Of a stretch of DNA of 64,000 bases, positions 1 to 12,290 are shown piece after piece; the stretch's first letter is position 1, and every line of letters begins with the position of its first letter. The notes beneath the pieces were generated by a model. It saw only the letters and a program-made list of their open reading frames with translations. It was not told the DNA's origin and searched no databases. Where the stretch lies: the NCBI GenBank assembly GCA_025024175.1, contig QCXZ01000064.1:2728001-2792000 (forward strand). Direction: 5' to 3'. Source of the stretch: Rhyzopertha dominica (taxonomy: Eukaryota > Arthropoda > Insecta > Coleoptera > Bostrichidae). Both the position numbers and the translations under genes were made by a program.

Positions 1-1769
1 GATTATAATTGTAGAGCGCGGCACTTTTGACTGCAATCGGAGAAAAATCTCCAACGGACACTCCAACCATAAAACGTTTAGAGAATGTGGACGTATCTCA
101 CAGAACGACTCCATATATTTTTGTCAGGTGTACGTTCTACCGCGTGTATATAGGCTTCACTTTTCAGATCGCTCTTCGGAATAAGCTGGAACCAATGCTG
201 GCATATTACCAATTTAATAAATGGGTAGCTTTCGCGATTTATGTGCATGGTCTGCCCTGTAATTTAAAGTCTGTGCGGTTGGTGCTTATTGTTTGTTTTG
301 GTCTTTGGAATCGGCTGAATGAACTTACAAAGACACATACAACTCGAGCATATTACGTAGGAGCTAAAGTTTATCTTGCTTCCAAAGTTGTTATTATTGT
401 TATTGCAACTCCCATTGTTGATTTTATGTTTCGTCTACAGCAGGGAAATAATATATGGATGTAACATTCACTCATCTATCTGTTTGAACTCTATTTATTT
501 AACGATTAGTTAATTTAAGGGCGCACACCATGTTTCCACATTCCTCCTTCCGTTTAACAGAATGTGTTTAATCAATTACACTACCACTTGATGTGAAAGT
601 AACCATTCCTAGCCGAACAATTGTAAACTGTTATTATCACTCAACGGACCACTTACCACGATGCTGAAAGCAGAGAATCAGATAGCTATAGTTGAATAAT
701 CGAGCTTTTAGGAGCCATGTAAAAGCAACCCATAGCTGGCAACGTCGGTGCTAAGTACTGGTTAATATATAACGTGCCTGATTTACATTTAATGAACGCT
801 CTTGAAATATTACATAGCCTCAATTATTGTTTCGGGAAGATGAATGCGAGCGCTGACTGGCATTTAAATTTTAACTCCAGCACAACGAGGGCTGAACTGG
901 TTACAGCGTGAAGGGATGTGAATGGCGAACCGTTTTTGCACTTGAAGGCGTGCGTGGTAAAGTATGAGGCCGTGTTTCGTCCTTAGTGGCAGTGTGGCCC
1001 AAAAAGTTTGAGGAATCTTCAAAATGACTCTTTAGAAAACTCAAATATTTCTAAATAATAATTTCTGCTGATTTTATAATTTTAATGTCGTTTTATTATA
1101 TTTATAGTATTCTTGTTGGGTTGGTAATGAACAAATGTCCTTTGCATTCTGTTGCGAGTTGAACCATATTATTTAACTACAATACAAAAAGTAAGACAGT
1201 AATGTCGCAATCGTAGCCCTCTAGTATTAATAGTTACCAAATGATCCTAGAATTACAAAAAATGGGTCATCCGATACTTTAGATAAAATATAAATAGGAA
1301 ATAGTCTTTCCGCCTTTCTGGCAAATTTATTTATGGGCCGTTTTGAAACCGACCTTAAAAACGACACCAGGATATGTAATTCCGATCATTTTTTTGAAAC
1401 TTTAAACTCTCGTTTCACAAACATTAATTTTACAGTGGAAAAATAAGAAAAAGGACGTCTTTTCTGGATATTCTGGTGTTAAGAAAATTTACGAAATACA
1501 ATTTGACGTATACAGGAAAGATACAAATACAAACAGGTTTATACTCAATGAATCCCAACATTCTCACCAAAATAAACTTTCGGCCTTGAATTTCTTAGTT
1601 TATCAAAATATAACTTTGAAAAAGAACTTAAATATATTAAGATATACTATATACTAGCATCATATCTATTAACGATTTTTTTTGCTATGTACCACTGATT
1701 CCACGGCGACGAAAAAAATATATGCTGTAGTAAACACCCTTGAGTAATAAAAGATATAATTTTGTCGGA
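1..1769. other. No supportable gene; AT-rich DNA
   Basis: I recognise no gene here. A long open frame runs from 27 to 464 on the plus strand (about 145 codons), but it begins at a TTG, resembles no family I know, and contains a piece (301-356) that recurs in inverted orientation near 5.4 kb, so it is more likely repeat DNA than a gene. From 465 to 1769 I see only AT-rich sequence with no coding or structural signal. Confidence 0.5.
301..356 (+). repeat. Dispersed repeat, copy 1 (inverted partner at 5390-5484)
   Basis: A 27-base block at 322-348, beginning AACTTACAAAGACACATACA, occurs as its exact reverse complement at 5398-5424. A second shared block, CTTTGGAATCGGCTG here against CTTTGGAATCGCCTG there, lies on the same side in both copies but at a different spacing. 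That pattern fits two diverged members of one interspersed repeat family. No terminal inverted repeat or coding capacity is visible. Confidence 0.6.
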
Positions 1770-3540
1770 TAGATCGCTGTCTCTTGAAAACACTGACAAA
1801 AAGTTAATAGTCTGACGTTTCGATTACACCTGTAATCTTTGTCAAAGGCGAAGAACCTCAAAATTTGTCTGACACAAATTCAAACAAAAGTTTGAAAGTA
1901 AAAAAACACATCACCAAGGATGCGAGACGTCATAGAAACAATGTGCCAACCTGATGAAAAAGAACCTAACGATGAAAAAGGAACTACCTATCTACTAGAT
2001 ATACACGAACTACTTGATAAAAGATAACTACAAAATAGCCTTCCAAATGTTGCCTAACTCATAATTTCCACAATCCCTATTAAAATGATTAGTATTCCTA
2101 CAAATTTCTATAGCTTCTTTTATTATACGTTTGTGATAATATTTTTCTCTATGTAAAATTTTTGTTTTATCAAAATCAATGTTTAGTCAAATATGAGTGT
2201 TCAGCTACGGAAGGTTTATCTATCTGTTGCAACCTAGTAGCACGTATGTGTTCTTTCAAATGCGTACCTACTTTTCTTTTAGTTTGACCGCACACTTGCC
2301 GCAAGAACAAGTAATTTTGTAAACACCTTCACTCTCTAAATGTATTTTATCTTTAGTAGAACCAAAAATTTTATCTAAATTATTATATGTACTATCAACA
2401 ACTAAAATATCGTGTTTTCTAAGCATCCTCTTTAATTTTTCCGAAAGGCCTTGTACATAAGGCAAACTCAACTTCAATTTACTTTGTCCTGGCTGAGAAT
2501 TTACTTGATTTGGATGAGCACTTTTATTAAAAACTGACCAAATGTTCTTACTGCTATAACCATTTCTCACTAGCGCTGATTTAAGATGATATATTTCTTT
2601 TTGTACAGAAATTTTGTGCTCTAACAAATAACGTCCTTATAAGACTATTCTTTTGAGAAGGAGGGTGGTGAGATGTGGCTTGTAAATATCTGTCCGTGTG
2701 AGTTGGTTTTCTGTAAATCTTGTGTCCTAACTGTCCAGTGTTTGTTCTGTAAATCTTGACATCCAAGAAAGGTAAACTACCATTGCTTTCTAATTCCATA
2801 GTAAATTTTATGTCAGGATTTTGACTGTTCAAATGATTTAGAAACCTACCCAACTCTTCTATACCGTGGGGCCAAATAACAAAAGTGTCATCTACGTACC
2901 TATACCAACATTTTGGTTTAAGCTGAAAACTGTTTATCGCTATATGTTCAAAATTTTCCATAAACAAATTGGCTACTACAGGACTTAGAGGTGAACCCAT
3001 TGCACAACCTGATTTTTGTTCATAAAAATTATCGTTCCATAAGAAATAAGTAGATTTTAAACAATGTTGGGATAATCTGGCTATCGTGTCACCTAGGGGG
3101 TCGCTATTAAGCTTGGATTTGATGATATCTATGGTTTCAGGAATGGGTACTTTCGTAAATAAAGAAATCACGTCAAAACTAACCAAAATATCTCCTTCTG
3201 AAATACTTTTATAATACCAATAAAGTCTGAAGAATTTTTGATGAAACTACTGGTATTTCCTCCATAAGGTTTTAAATAGTTAACACAAAATTTTGCCAAT
3301 CTGTAACAAGGACTGCCAATCGTATTGACTATGGGTGTTAACGGGAAATTGGTTTTGTGGATTTTGGGCAAACCATACAATTTAGGTACCTTGCAATCGG
3401 AAACAATTAAAAGAGACTTCTCATTCGAAAGATTTGAACTTTTGATAAGATCATAAGTAATTCTGGAAATTTTTGAGGTAGGATCTCGGGATAATTTTTG
3501 ATACGTTTCATCATTGAGTAATATTATAAAAAAAATATCA
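1770..3540 (-). pseudogene. Penelope-like retroelement (RT plus GIY-YIG), decayed
   Basis: Reading leftwards, the element encodes an RT and then an endonuclease. The N-terminal RT part (about 3535-3170) has the YGLPKIHK motif, followed by SPCYRLAKF. The core (3186-2581) has VSFDVISLFTKVP, the box GCAMGSPLSPVVANLFME and the catalytic RYVDDTFV. The linker and start of the GIY-YIG domain (2627-2268) show LPYVQGLSEKLKR and GVYKITCSCGK, continuing in another frame as KVGTHLKEHIRATR. This order is diagnostic of Penelope-like elements, which prime reverse transcription at DNA ends. At least three frameshifts (near 3180, 2600 and 2275) and stops after about 2180 make it a pseudogene. The 3' end carries a hammerhead-like motif (1814-1847). 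Confidence 0.9.
1814..1847 (-). ncRNA. Hammerhead-like motif of the Penelope-like element (variant core)
   Basis: On the minus strand a 6-bp stem GATTAC/GTAATC with loop AGGT is followed directly by GAAACGTC, the GAAA-stem III part of a hammerhead ribozyme. The usual CTGATGA box before stem II is replaced by TTTGACAAA. Related copies at 15.7 and 29.7 kb keep the same change. PLEs are known to carry small type I hammerheads. Cleavage activity of this variant is doubtful. Confidence 0.45.
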
Positions 3541-6400
3541 TAGTTGTACCTTGACCGGATCGAGGTAAGAAAATTGATTTTTTTTGTTATCGCTTTTTGA
3601 CGAATAAAGTGTACAGTTAATCCACTATGTTTACATGTGATTTAGTATTTTTATGAAACTCGTTTTCAAGATACATCAAAAAAATTCAGAGTTTTGTCAC
3701 AATTGAACTTTTGGATGCCCAATTTTGGTAGTTGTTACCATAACAACCAAATTAAATTTTGGAAAATATTCAAGTCAACTAGTTACTTACATAATAAATC
3801 TTCATCCAAGGGAGCATCATTACATCTTATACCTTAGGTATTGGGTAAAAAGTAAATTCAGTGTGAAATATCTAAAATATTATTAAGGCCTATGACTAAA
3901 TGATGCAAGCGAAATCTCACCTTGGTGTTGTCTAAACAAAACTCAGTAATCAGATTTGGCTAGTCAATAACAATATTATCATACACATGTCAGATTTTAC
4001 TTTTATTTTGGACCGTGCCAAAAATGCAACGTGCAACAAAAAAAAAGTTGCAATGTCACAGACATAAAGGAAATGACGTTATCTCTACCCAAATTTTAAT
4101 AGCAAATAAAATGTAATGATCCACTTTGCATCTGGCACTATTATGAATTTAAGGTATATTCATTATGTCGCTCATTTGCTTTTGTAATTTTTTAAGGCGC
4201 GTTAGGAAAACAATGGACTTTCATAAGGCCCAGGCGGATCTGTGCCAAAATTGTTTAATTAGCTGTATTTGTTTTCTATCATGAACGTTAATTGGTAAGA
4301 CACACACAGCTCTGGCGGTATAAGAGCATCTCTTTGTTGCATAGCGTTGCCAAAATATGCCATGATTTAATGTGTACAGAGTAATAACATCCAAGGATTC
4401 TAAACGAATTATACACAATGATGATCGGAACCAGAAGCCGGCTTTCTGGGTCATCCTAATTTAAGAAGTGTAGGAAGAAAGCCCTAATGATCGAGTTATA
4501 AAGAATCACAAAATGTTGTCTGCCGCACGGGTCGTCTTGCCTTTTTTGGAAGCTGTTCTCACGGACTGGGTTACTGTAACTATCGTTGGTAGGAATTCTT
4601 ATGTCGCCAAGGCATTTATCGATAAATTACCCGTTACTGCTGTGTTTACTGGAGCCATCAAAAGTTTATCGTGTTTCTTTCGGATGGACAAGCAATGAAT
4701 TGGCTTAAAATGGGTTTTATGAGCTTATTTCCCGAAAACAATGCTGAGCGGACTTATGCAGGATGGTATGCTGTCACTCTCAAACACTGACATAAAATTA
4801 TGAAGTTGACGTAATCTTTGTTAAGGAAAAGAACCTGAATTTATCTTAGACCTTAACAACAAATTTTTGCTCGTAATCGTGGATAAAATATTTTTAATTC
4901 CTTTGTATAATTAATAAATATAGCCTAAATAAAATAACCACATTGGAATTGACAACGTATTAAGGGTTACATTTGCATTATCACTCTTGAATCCCCTTGT
5001 GTAAGCTTATTCTATCAAAAAGGGTATCTTCACTTCACTGTTAATGATTTATTTAGGAAATCTGTAATGAGAGAAAAGAGGATGTTATTTAGATTGGATA
5101 TCAATGTTTAGATTCCACTGAAAAAAGACGCCACTGAACAAAAACTACCAAACCGAATTGACAATACCTTGAAGAATAGAAAACATCCGATAAGTAAAAA
5201 AATCAGTGAAATACTTACGGGAGCTATCTACCTCTGTTGTCTATAGATACTAAACAACGACTTGTTGAAATAAGTATCCCCAACGTACAGCTTTTTTAAA
5301 CTTCTATGCCAGGGGAAGATTTGTCGATTTATGTGGTATTAAATAAATTTGGAAATGTTGAAATGAATTAAAGCAAATATAATATGTTGTAGTATACCTC
5401 GAGTTGTATGTGTCTTTGTAAGTTTATTATTTTTATGCAATTGCTGACATATTTATTTATTAATAATGACAGGCGATTCCAAAGAACTTAAAGTTAAAAT
5501 TAACTTGTTTCAGATTTTTTCCAAACTTCGAAGATTATCAGTTATTCGAAGAATATTCAACCCTACGCTGTATATGTTTATGTAAAAAGAAATGTAATCG
5601 ACACTTTTATAGATTTTTCCTCACGTAAATTGAATATTATTATCGGAACTGTACAAAATGAGGGTTACAAAAAATAATTCAAGCAAGAAAAAGAAAACAT
5701 GCTACAAAAACCCAACTGTGGTTGTTTTACCTCCGACTAACGAATCGTTCATCTTAAAACCTGTCATTGAGTACAGCTTCATCCTGAGCTAACGCAGCAC
5801 ACCCACAATAAAATGTATGTTGGCCCTTCGTGGTGGTCAGGTGTTCGAATCACAAATCTAGGACCACACAGAGTTCGGTACTATGAATTAGAACGATGTC
5901 AGCGAAAAAAAGTACTGGATTTATAGAGGATTTCAGTATAATATAATATAAATTTATAGGTTTCTTCAGCTACGTCAGTTGTTAGTTGTTTTAAAGGCAG
6001 TTATGTTGACTTAATTTGTTTAACATATCGATTTGATGTAAATCGCTGTGTAATATATTAATTTTTTTGACATATTGCCCACGTTTGAAAAATGGTAGAT
6101 CGTTTTACAAGGAAATTTACGGTAATTTTAAAAATAAATTGTTTTTCCCTTTCTCAAAGTAATCTGTGTCAAGTTTGTGTAGACTTTTCGACATAGAAAC
6201 AAAACAACACAATAGTAAATAAATAATTTGTGATGATGCTTTTCTGCAAGTGAAATTAAAGACGAAATTTTGGAATTAGTATCAGAAGTAGAGTCAAGTT
6301 CGCTATCTACAAAGTCTAAAGCAAAGTACGAGAAAGTTTACCAACAGTTTTGTCTTTGAATAAATGAAAAAATGTGCAAGGAGCAAATGGAATTTGTGGA
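3541..6400. other. No supportable gene; small PLE scrap
   Basis: Nothing here is recognisable as a gene. Near 4760-4860 the text resembles the 3' end of the 1.8-kb PLE on the minus strand (CAAACACTGAC, then ACGTAATCTTTGT and AAGAACCTGAA) but lacks the ribozyme stem, so it is probably a small decayed fragment. An ATG-started frame at 4513-4698 (61 codons) and a minus-strand frame at 4221-4454 match nothing I know and are likely chance. A B-box-like GTTCGAATC near 5850 has no convincing A box. Confidence 0.4.
5390..5484 (-). repeat. Dispersed repeat, copy 2 (inverted partner at 301-356)
   Basis: Bases 5398-5424 are the exact reverse complement of 322-348, and 5472-5484 match the second block of copy 1. 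The spacing between blocks differs because copy 2 has extra AT-rich sequence. Family unknown. Confidence 0.6.
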
Positions 6401-6420
6401 ATTTATTATTAGAATTAGTT

Positions 6421-7515
6421 TTAAATATTCATACTGGTGAAAACTCTTAAAGTTTTGTCACGCAGGTAGGGTGGAGAGGAGGTAAGCAGCACATTATGGA
6501 CAAACGTTATTAGGTTATATTTGAAAATATTTTGAACTCTCAACCACTTCAGTTCATTTAATCTAGCAGATACTCGATCATATTTCCTAATATGATACAC
6601 AAAACGACAGCAACTATTCTGAATTTTTTGCATGCGATCCCTGGTGTATTTGTCTAAACAACTATAATACACGATATTACAATAATTCATTATTGGTAAT
6701 ACTAGACCCTCACAGAGTTTTTTCTCAGCTTGAAGTTTATNATATTTATGTTATTATACAGCAGTTTTAAGGAGTNCTAACATTTTTTCATTAACATGTT
6801 CACATGTTTTTTTNCCTNATCGACGATTTCTAACTTTTTGCCAGAAATATATAGCTTCAGGTCTGCCTTTACAATAGTCCTATACCTTTTATGACAGAAG
6901 CAGATAACAGAACACTTTTGTGGATTTATCTGTAAATTATGGTCTTTAGAAAATCCTTCAATTTTCTTAAAATCGCTGTTTATACCTTCGGCAGCAAAAT
7001 TTGTTTGTTTAGGATCAAATGAGTAAGTGATTGGCGTGTCATCCGCGTAACAATGCGTCATACAGAATCTTACATTATGTAAAAGATCAGCGGTATAGAT
7101 AAGAAACAAGATGGGTCCCAAAACTGAGCCCCGAAAAACACCCGAAGTAATATTTGATAGATCTGAGGTCTTAGCACATAATTTAACAATTTGATATCTA
7201 TCGCTCAGGTAAACTTAAAAAAGCTAACGGAGTTAATGTCAAACCCATAGTAAGCTAATTTAGCACACAGCAAATTGTAATCGAGGGTATCGAAAGCTTT
7301 CGAAAAGTCTAAAAGAACTAGAGAAGTGGCGCGACCACTATCTAGGGATGTTATAATGTCATCAATGATGTTGGTTAATATACTAGCGGTACTATGGCCT
7401 TTTCTAAAACTTGACTGCATATCCAATATAATTTTATTATATATTGCGTAACTATATATTTGCTTCTGGATAAACTTTTCAAGAACCTTCGAAAGAGTAG
7501 TTATGATGCTTATTA
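6421..7515 (-). pseudogene. Non-LTR retrotransposon RT, 5'-truncated and frameshifted
   Basis: On the minus strand the RT reads, in order: LSKVLEKFIQKQIYSYA (about 7490), SSFRKGHSTASIL (7426 onward), LVLLDFSKAFDTLDYNLL, the box [13 protein letters not shown] (7121 onward) and the catalytic HCYADDT. It ends in the downstream motif CLDKYTRDRMQKIQNSCCRF (6690 onward) and SSPPYLR. This is the RT plus C-terminal region of a Jockey-supergroup (CR1-like) LINE, the same broad family as the copies at 35.7, 38.5 and 55 kb. At least three frames are needed. N calls interrupt 6740-6830. No endonuclease domain remains. Exact clade is inference. Confidence 0.85.
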
Positions 7516-8295
7516 TCCATTTATATAAAATACACGAAAAACTTTTTTACAATAAAGGTTATTTATTGACACAGAGCTTCAAAAAAATAAAATCTCATAA
7601 CGCAGTACGCAGCTTTCAGTTCTTATTTGTCTTAGTACAATAAAACATAAGAATATAATGGCTTAGGGTTGTTAACCCGATATCTTGTTTTAAAGTGGGT
7701 ATGGGAGACCAGAATTTACGTCATTTATGAAGTAATGCATTTTAATAGCTTCGATTTAAATCGGTGCTTGAGCATATTTCCCAATCCCATGCTTATACCA
7801 CTAGACCCTTTCATTATCATGAACTAAAAAAAAGAATTTGACCAAATCATTGTTTTAATTGTACTGACCTCACCATAAGTCTTCAGCTTAATACTTCTTC
7901 GTGCAGAATCTTTTTAGATTCGCCCGGTGAGCGTGCCCAGTCCAAAGTCTAGACATCCGTGGTCCAATTCAGAAATCCCAGAGGCCACCGAGCGGACCAT
8001 AAATTTACCGTGACGCTTCGCGATCGTCTGCCCCGTGCAGTTCGTCGGTCTCACTTTCAGAAGAAGCCCTCCGGCAGAGGCTCTTTGTAGCCGAGCTCGA
8101 ATATTTTTTGCGCGCAAGAAGACAAAAAAGAACGCCGCGTTCTCTCGTTCGCAAACCGGGTTGAAAGGTTGCAGAGAACGCATTATTCAGCATCCGACGA
8201 GGATCTCCAAGTTGCCAGAGGTTTGCTTTTGTTCTTGTACCAGAAGGAATTGTTCTGTGGAGAGTGTGGAGTGTTATTGAATTGTTTCGGGATTT
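7516..8295. other. CpG-richer unique patch (7910-8290), no identified gene
   Basis: From 7516 to 7900 nothing is recognisable. From about 7910 to 8290 the composition shifts sharply: CG dinucleotides are frequent (for example TTCGCCCGG, GCGCGCAAG, CGCCGCG), unlike the AT-rich flanks. Frames are open on both strands (8035-8280 plus; 7914-8183 minus) but neither resembles a known protein. It could be a promoter/5' exon region of a host gene or a fragment of a GC-richer element. It shares a 16-base string around GCGCGC with the patch at 48.2 kb. Confidence 0.3.
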
Positions 8296-8640
8296 CCAGT
8301 TACTGTCACGATTTAGCCTACTAACTGCGCCAAGTGATTTCTATCTAATCGGATTAAATCTCTGATGTGTCAGTTACAAAAGTTGGAGGGATTTTAGTTA
8401 TCCCTTCATATATGGGGATCTCGAAAACTAGCACAGCTTTGAATGTTGAATGGAGAAAAATTCACCGTTTTATTAAATAATTCAATGCACATTTTGGTTT
8501 TTAAATAAGGTCATGGCTTATTAGATATTTTGAAAAAAATAAATTTCTTTAAATCCTTTAATCTAGTTTATTGTTGATAATTTTACCCTTAATAAAGTAG
8601 TGTACTCCAGTTTGTTATGCGTTTTGTCCTATTTAAGAGA

Positions 8641-10212
8641 CATAAACGAATGATAATGACCCTGACGAAATTAAAAATGCAATCCAAAATACTTTCTCAT
8701 AGCCAATGTGGTTATTTTACATAATGGTATTATTTTTAAAATAAATTGGGAATCCATGACGGCTATGCGCCATGGTTCCTGTCACTGTATTTATTAAAAG
8801 TCAAAATGTATTCAAATGATAAAAAAACAGATATGATTTTGATTTATGGTGAATGCAAGAAAAATGCTTCCGCTGCTGCCCGTTTATACAGACAACGTTT
8901 TCCAAATAGAAGAGCTCCTGTCGATACAATTTTCAAGAGACTTGAATTAACTTTAATGACAAACTGGCCACCACTGAAAAAGTCAAGAGAAAGAACAGCA
9001 ACAGGCCCTGACAATGAAATTAGCGTATTGGAAATGATTCACGAAAATCCTCATATTAGTCAAAGGGTAGTCTCAAGAGCAACCGGTATTAGTATGTCTT
9101 CAATACACCAAATAATTAAAGGCAATCAATTTCATCTGTATCACTTGCAATTGGATGAGGCCTTAAAGGAGACAGGTTATCCTAAAAGACTGGCTTTTTT
9201 TGTCGGGAACACCAAAATTTGAGTGTGAGATTTTATGACAACATTTGCTTCTCAGATGAAGCAAGATTTTCTAATAATGGTGGAGTTAACAAACATAACA
9301 TGCATTATTATGCGCAAGAAAATCCACGTTGGGTTCGAGAAGGACATTTTCAACTATCTACTCGACGAATGTCTGGTGCGGATTATTGGGGAATCAAATT
9401 GTTGGGCCTTATTTTTTCGCGATAGTTTAAACGGCAATACTTTTCTAAATTTTTTAAGAAACATTTTACCGGTACTTCTCCAAAATGTAAATTTACAAGT
9501 AAGACAAGATCTCCGGTTACAAGATGGGGTATCATAGAATAGTGCGAAATCATCTTGATTTGGTTTTGCCTAACCGATGGATAGGAAGAGGTTCAATTAA
9601 TCCTTGGTCACCGAGAAGCCCGCACCTTACTCCTTTGGATTTTTTTCTGTGGGGAATGGTAAAAGAGCAAGTATACCAAACACCAATTGAAAGTGTAGAA
9701 TATTTAGAAAATATAATACGTGATGCATGTAGATCCATCACTCCAGAAATGTTAATTCATGTTAAAAGATCGTTTTGGGCACGAATTCAAGCTTGTGAAA
9801 ACAGCGGAGGGCGACGTTTTGAGCATTTATTACATTAATGTTATTGAATAAACATTTTTCAAAAATAAAATTTGTTTTACAATACCGAATTTATTAAGGT
9901 AAATAATTGAAGTGTATGTCAGAATTTACGAATTTATACAGCTCTCTACGTTTTATAATTTTGAGGACGATGAACATTTATCACTCTGCAAATGTATTTT
10001 GGGTTGCAATTTTTAATTTCGTCAGCGTCATTATCATTCGTGAAACATTCTGTATAGTTGGCTACGGAGTCATAAAGTCGGAGATTTTTTTACGTATTCA
10101 ACGATACAACACTCGGTATAGTTAACCGGATAAGAAAATTTTAGGTTTTTTCATTATTTTGGTGAGCAGAATATATTCCTGGAGTTCGGTGCGATCTTTC
10201 CGATTCACCCTG
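8641..10212 (+). mobile_element. DD41D (rosa-like) Tc1/mariner transposon, 5' end lost
   Basis: The element has subterminal inverted repeats of about 57 bp (8641-8697 against 9990-10046, sharing CGAATGATAATGAC and GACGAAATTAAAAAT). On the right there is an outer TIR, whose outermost bases read inward as CAGGGTGAATCGGAAAGATC, ending at 10212 beside a TA. The matching left outer TIR is absent from the 300 bp before 8641, so the left end appears deleted or replaced. The right TIR closely matches both ends of the 280-bp MITE at 48635-48914. The body carries the transposase pseudogene 8806-9838. Confidence 0.75.
8806..9838 (+). pseudogene. DD41D-type Tc1/mariner transposase, frameshifted
   Basis: The start was chosen at the ATG giving MYSNDKKTDMILIYGE, which matches the N-terminal helix-turn-helix (DUF4817-type) of this family; an upstream frame extension to 8746 is not needed. 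The next helix-turn-helix reads NPHISQRVVSRATGIS. After a frameshift near 9220 the first catalytic Asp is in CFSDEARFSNNG, followed by KHNMHYYAQENPRWVRE. After further shifts (about 9300, 9530) LQDG holds the second Asp, and WIGRG through RSPHLTPLDFFLWG holds the third; the C-terminus is GGRRFEHLLH. A middle part equivalent to WCGI...IGP is degenerate. The enzyme would cut and paste at TA sites, but this copy is dead. Confidence 0.85.
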
Positions 10213-10569
10213 TACACTACCTCCAGTTATTACTACTGTGGCAATTACTATTAAATGTATCCGAAAGTAAACCTATTCTCCCACAATTTAAATCATCATC
10301 TCCTACAAAGCCCAGCAGTATAAAAAATCTCATACATTTTTAAGCGCACTAAACGCTCTAAACGCAATCCAAACATACTTGTGCCACACTCTCCTACCAC
10401 AGTAAATCAAACGACCCAAGGAACAGTTACCAAATACAGTTCTTCAAACACCACCGCGTGTGCACTCTTAATTTCTGTCAGTATGAAACGTAAACACGCG
10501 TTTCCTACCTAACTCTGCATTCGTTAAACACGGTGCTGCCAAGCATATTAAAAAGGACAATTTGTTTCC

Positions 10570-10639
<70 letters not shown>
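10570..10639. repeat. (AAT)n microsatellite, tail of the adjacent LINE
   Basis: Seventy bases of pure trinucleotide repeat. It abuts the 3' end of the minus-strand LINE (the text ACTTTATTATCCAGCAGACA is the reverse complement of that LINE's terminus), so in LINE orientation it is an (ATT)n tail that has expanded. The sister copy at 50.6 kb has a much shorter ATT tail. Confidence 0.9.
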
Positions 10640-10642
<3 letters not shown>

Positions 10643-12290
10643 TATTATCCAGCAGACAATTACGTCCAATTACAGGATAAATGCAAAAACAGAAACAGTC
10701 AGCAAAAATGTCCATGTATGCACAAATTGAACTAAATTATATAATTCAAAGAATACAAAAAATGAATGAATTTATGTATAACAAAGACAATAATGAAAAA
10801 AAAAGTACACAAAGTCAGAGTGGAATTCGAGGAATAGACACTATGGAATACCAGTTATTACACTTTTAGAAATTTTCTTAAATGTTAAGCTGCTACCACA
10901 AAACAGGTCAAGGGTTTGGTTGTACTTATTATAGTTTCTCACAGCAGTATATAGTGGAGAATTAAAGTGGTGCATGGTACTAGTGACTTCATAGCTAAAC
11001 AGAGTAGTGTATCTACTAGCTGGTCGCGGGATCTGAAATTTTAGCATCTGTAACAATGGTTGAGATACAAAAGTGCCATCAACTAACTTATACAAAAACA
11101 AAACAGAAGAGTAGCATCTTCTATCGGCTAACGCAGATTGAGAAAAGGTTGCAAGTAAAACACATTGTGGGTAATTTTGTACAGGATAAGCGTGATATTT
11201 AACAAAATACAAATATTTCAAAAACCTTCGTTGAACTCTTTCCAGGGCATTTACATGATTGTCATAATGGGGGCTCCAGACGAATGAACAATATTCTAAT
11301 TTGTTTCTAATATAACAATAATATAAAGACAAGAGCGTATCAATATTTACAAAACCTCTGGTATTTCTCTTTACAAAACCGAGCATCTTCAAAGCATCCT
11401 CACAAATTTTCTCAATGTGCGGAGAGAAGGACAGCTGACTATCAATGACGACGCCAAGATCCCGAACTCGAGAGCGTTTCTCCAAAATAATGCCATTTAT
11501 ATTATAATCAAAAGTAAAATTACTGATTTTGCGAGAACACGTTAGTACACAACATTTAGTGATATTGACTGTCAGTCTATTGTGGCTACACCACTGAACA
11601 AAGGAATCAATAGACTTCTGCAATGCAACACAATCAGATTCTGAATTAATTACANTGAATATTTTTAANTCATCTGCGTATAGCAAAAACGGACATGACA
11701 ACTGCTCCTTCACACTATTAATGTAAATATTGAAAAGTAATGGACCAAGAATCGAGCCTTGTGTCACACCAGTTGGTGTATTGAATTGTGCAGATTTAAC
11801 ATTTCTATATTCAACAAACTGCCTTCTACCGTGCAACATTGAATGAAACAATTTGATAAGATTATCACAGAGACCGATGCTATCCAGCTTGCTCAGGAGA
11901 ATATCCACGTCCACAGTATCAAATGCCTTAGACATATCCGACCTGCAACCTTGCGTCAAGTGCACTTGACAAATTTTGTACAAATTCACATAAATTGGTT
12001 AGAGTGGATTTTCCTCTAATAAAACCATGTTGTTCAGCAAAAATGACTATAGAGAACGTCCGATAAAATACATTCAAACAATTTCGAAAAATTGCAAATA
12101 TTAGCAATCGGTCTGTAATTTTGTATGTTAGTTTCATCACCGGACTTGAAAACAGGATAAACTTTCGATACTTTCCAAGCAACAGGATATACAGCATTAG
12201 TTAAAATTAAGTTAAAAATAAAACTAAGAGGTTGACACAGACAAGAAATGATGCTTTTGCATGCGAATAAATTAGTCATCAAATTTTTTT
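10640..12290 (-). pseudogene. Jockey-supergroup LINE (family B), RT and 3' UTR
   Basis: Reading leftwards from 12282: the N-terminal RT motifs VYPVFKSGDETNIQNYRPIA and FSKLFECIL, then EQHGFIRGKSTLTNL in a shifted frame. A 382-codon open frame (11989-10841) follows, with MSKAFDTVDVDILLSKL, the box TQGSILGPLLFNIYINSV, the catalytic LLYAD (the second Asp hidden by an N at about 11690), RVRDLGVVID and the downstream LEYCSFVWSPHYDN and LERVQRRFLKYL. The stop is at 10841. The 3' UTR runs to GGATAATAAAGT and the ATT tail. There are frameshifts near 11960 and 12100, and the 5' half is missing. It is about 97% identical at protein level to the copy at 49904-50397, so both are recent. Confidence 0.9.

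Noticed and set aside
27..464. 145-codon open frame at the left edge
   Set aside because: It begins at TTG, resembles no family, and contains sequence repeated in inverted form at 5.4 kb; likely repeat or chance.
5820..5900. tRNA-like B box (GTTCGAATC), possible SINE
   Set aside because: No credible A box at the right distance, no tail and no second copy seen.
10570..10639. Regular trinucleotide array considered as a structural or CRISPR-like repeat
   Set aside because: Pure microsatellite without spacers, explained as the expanded tail of the adjoining LINE.
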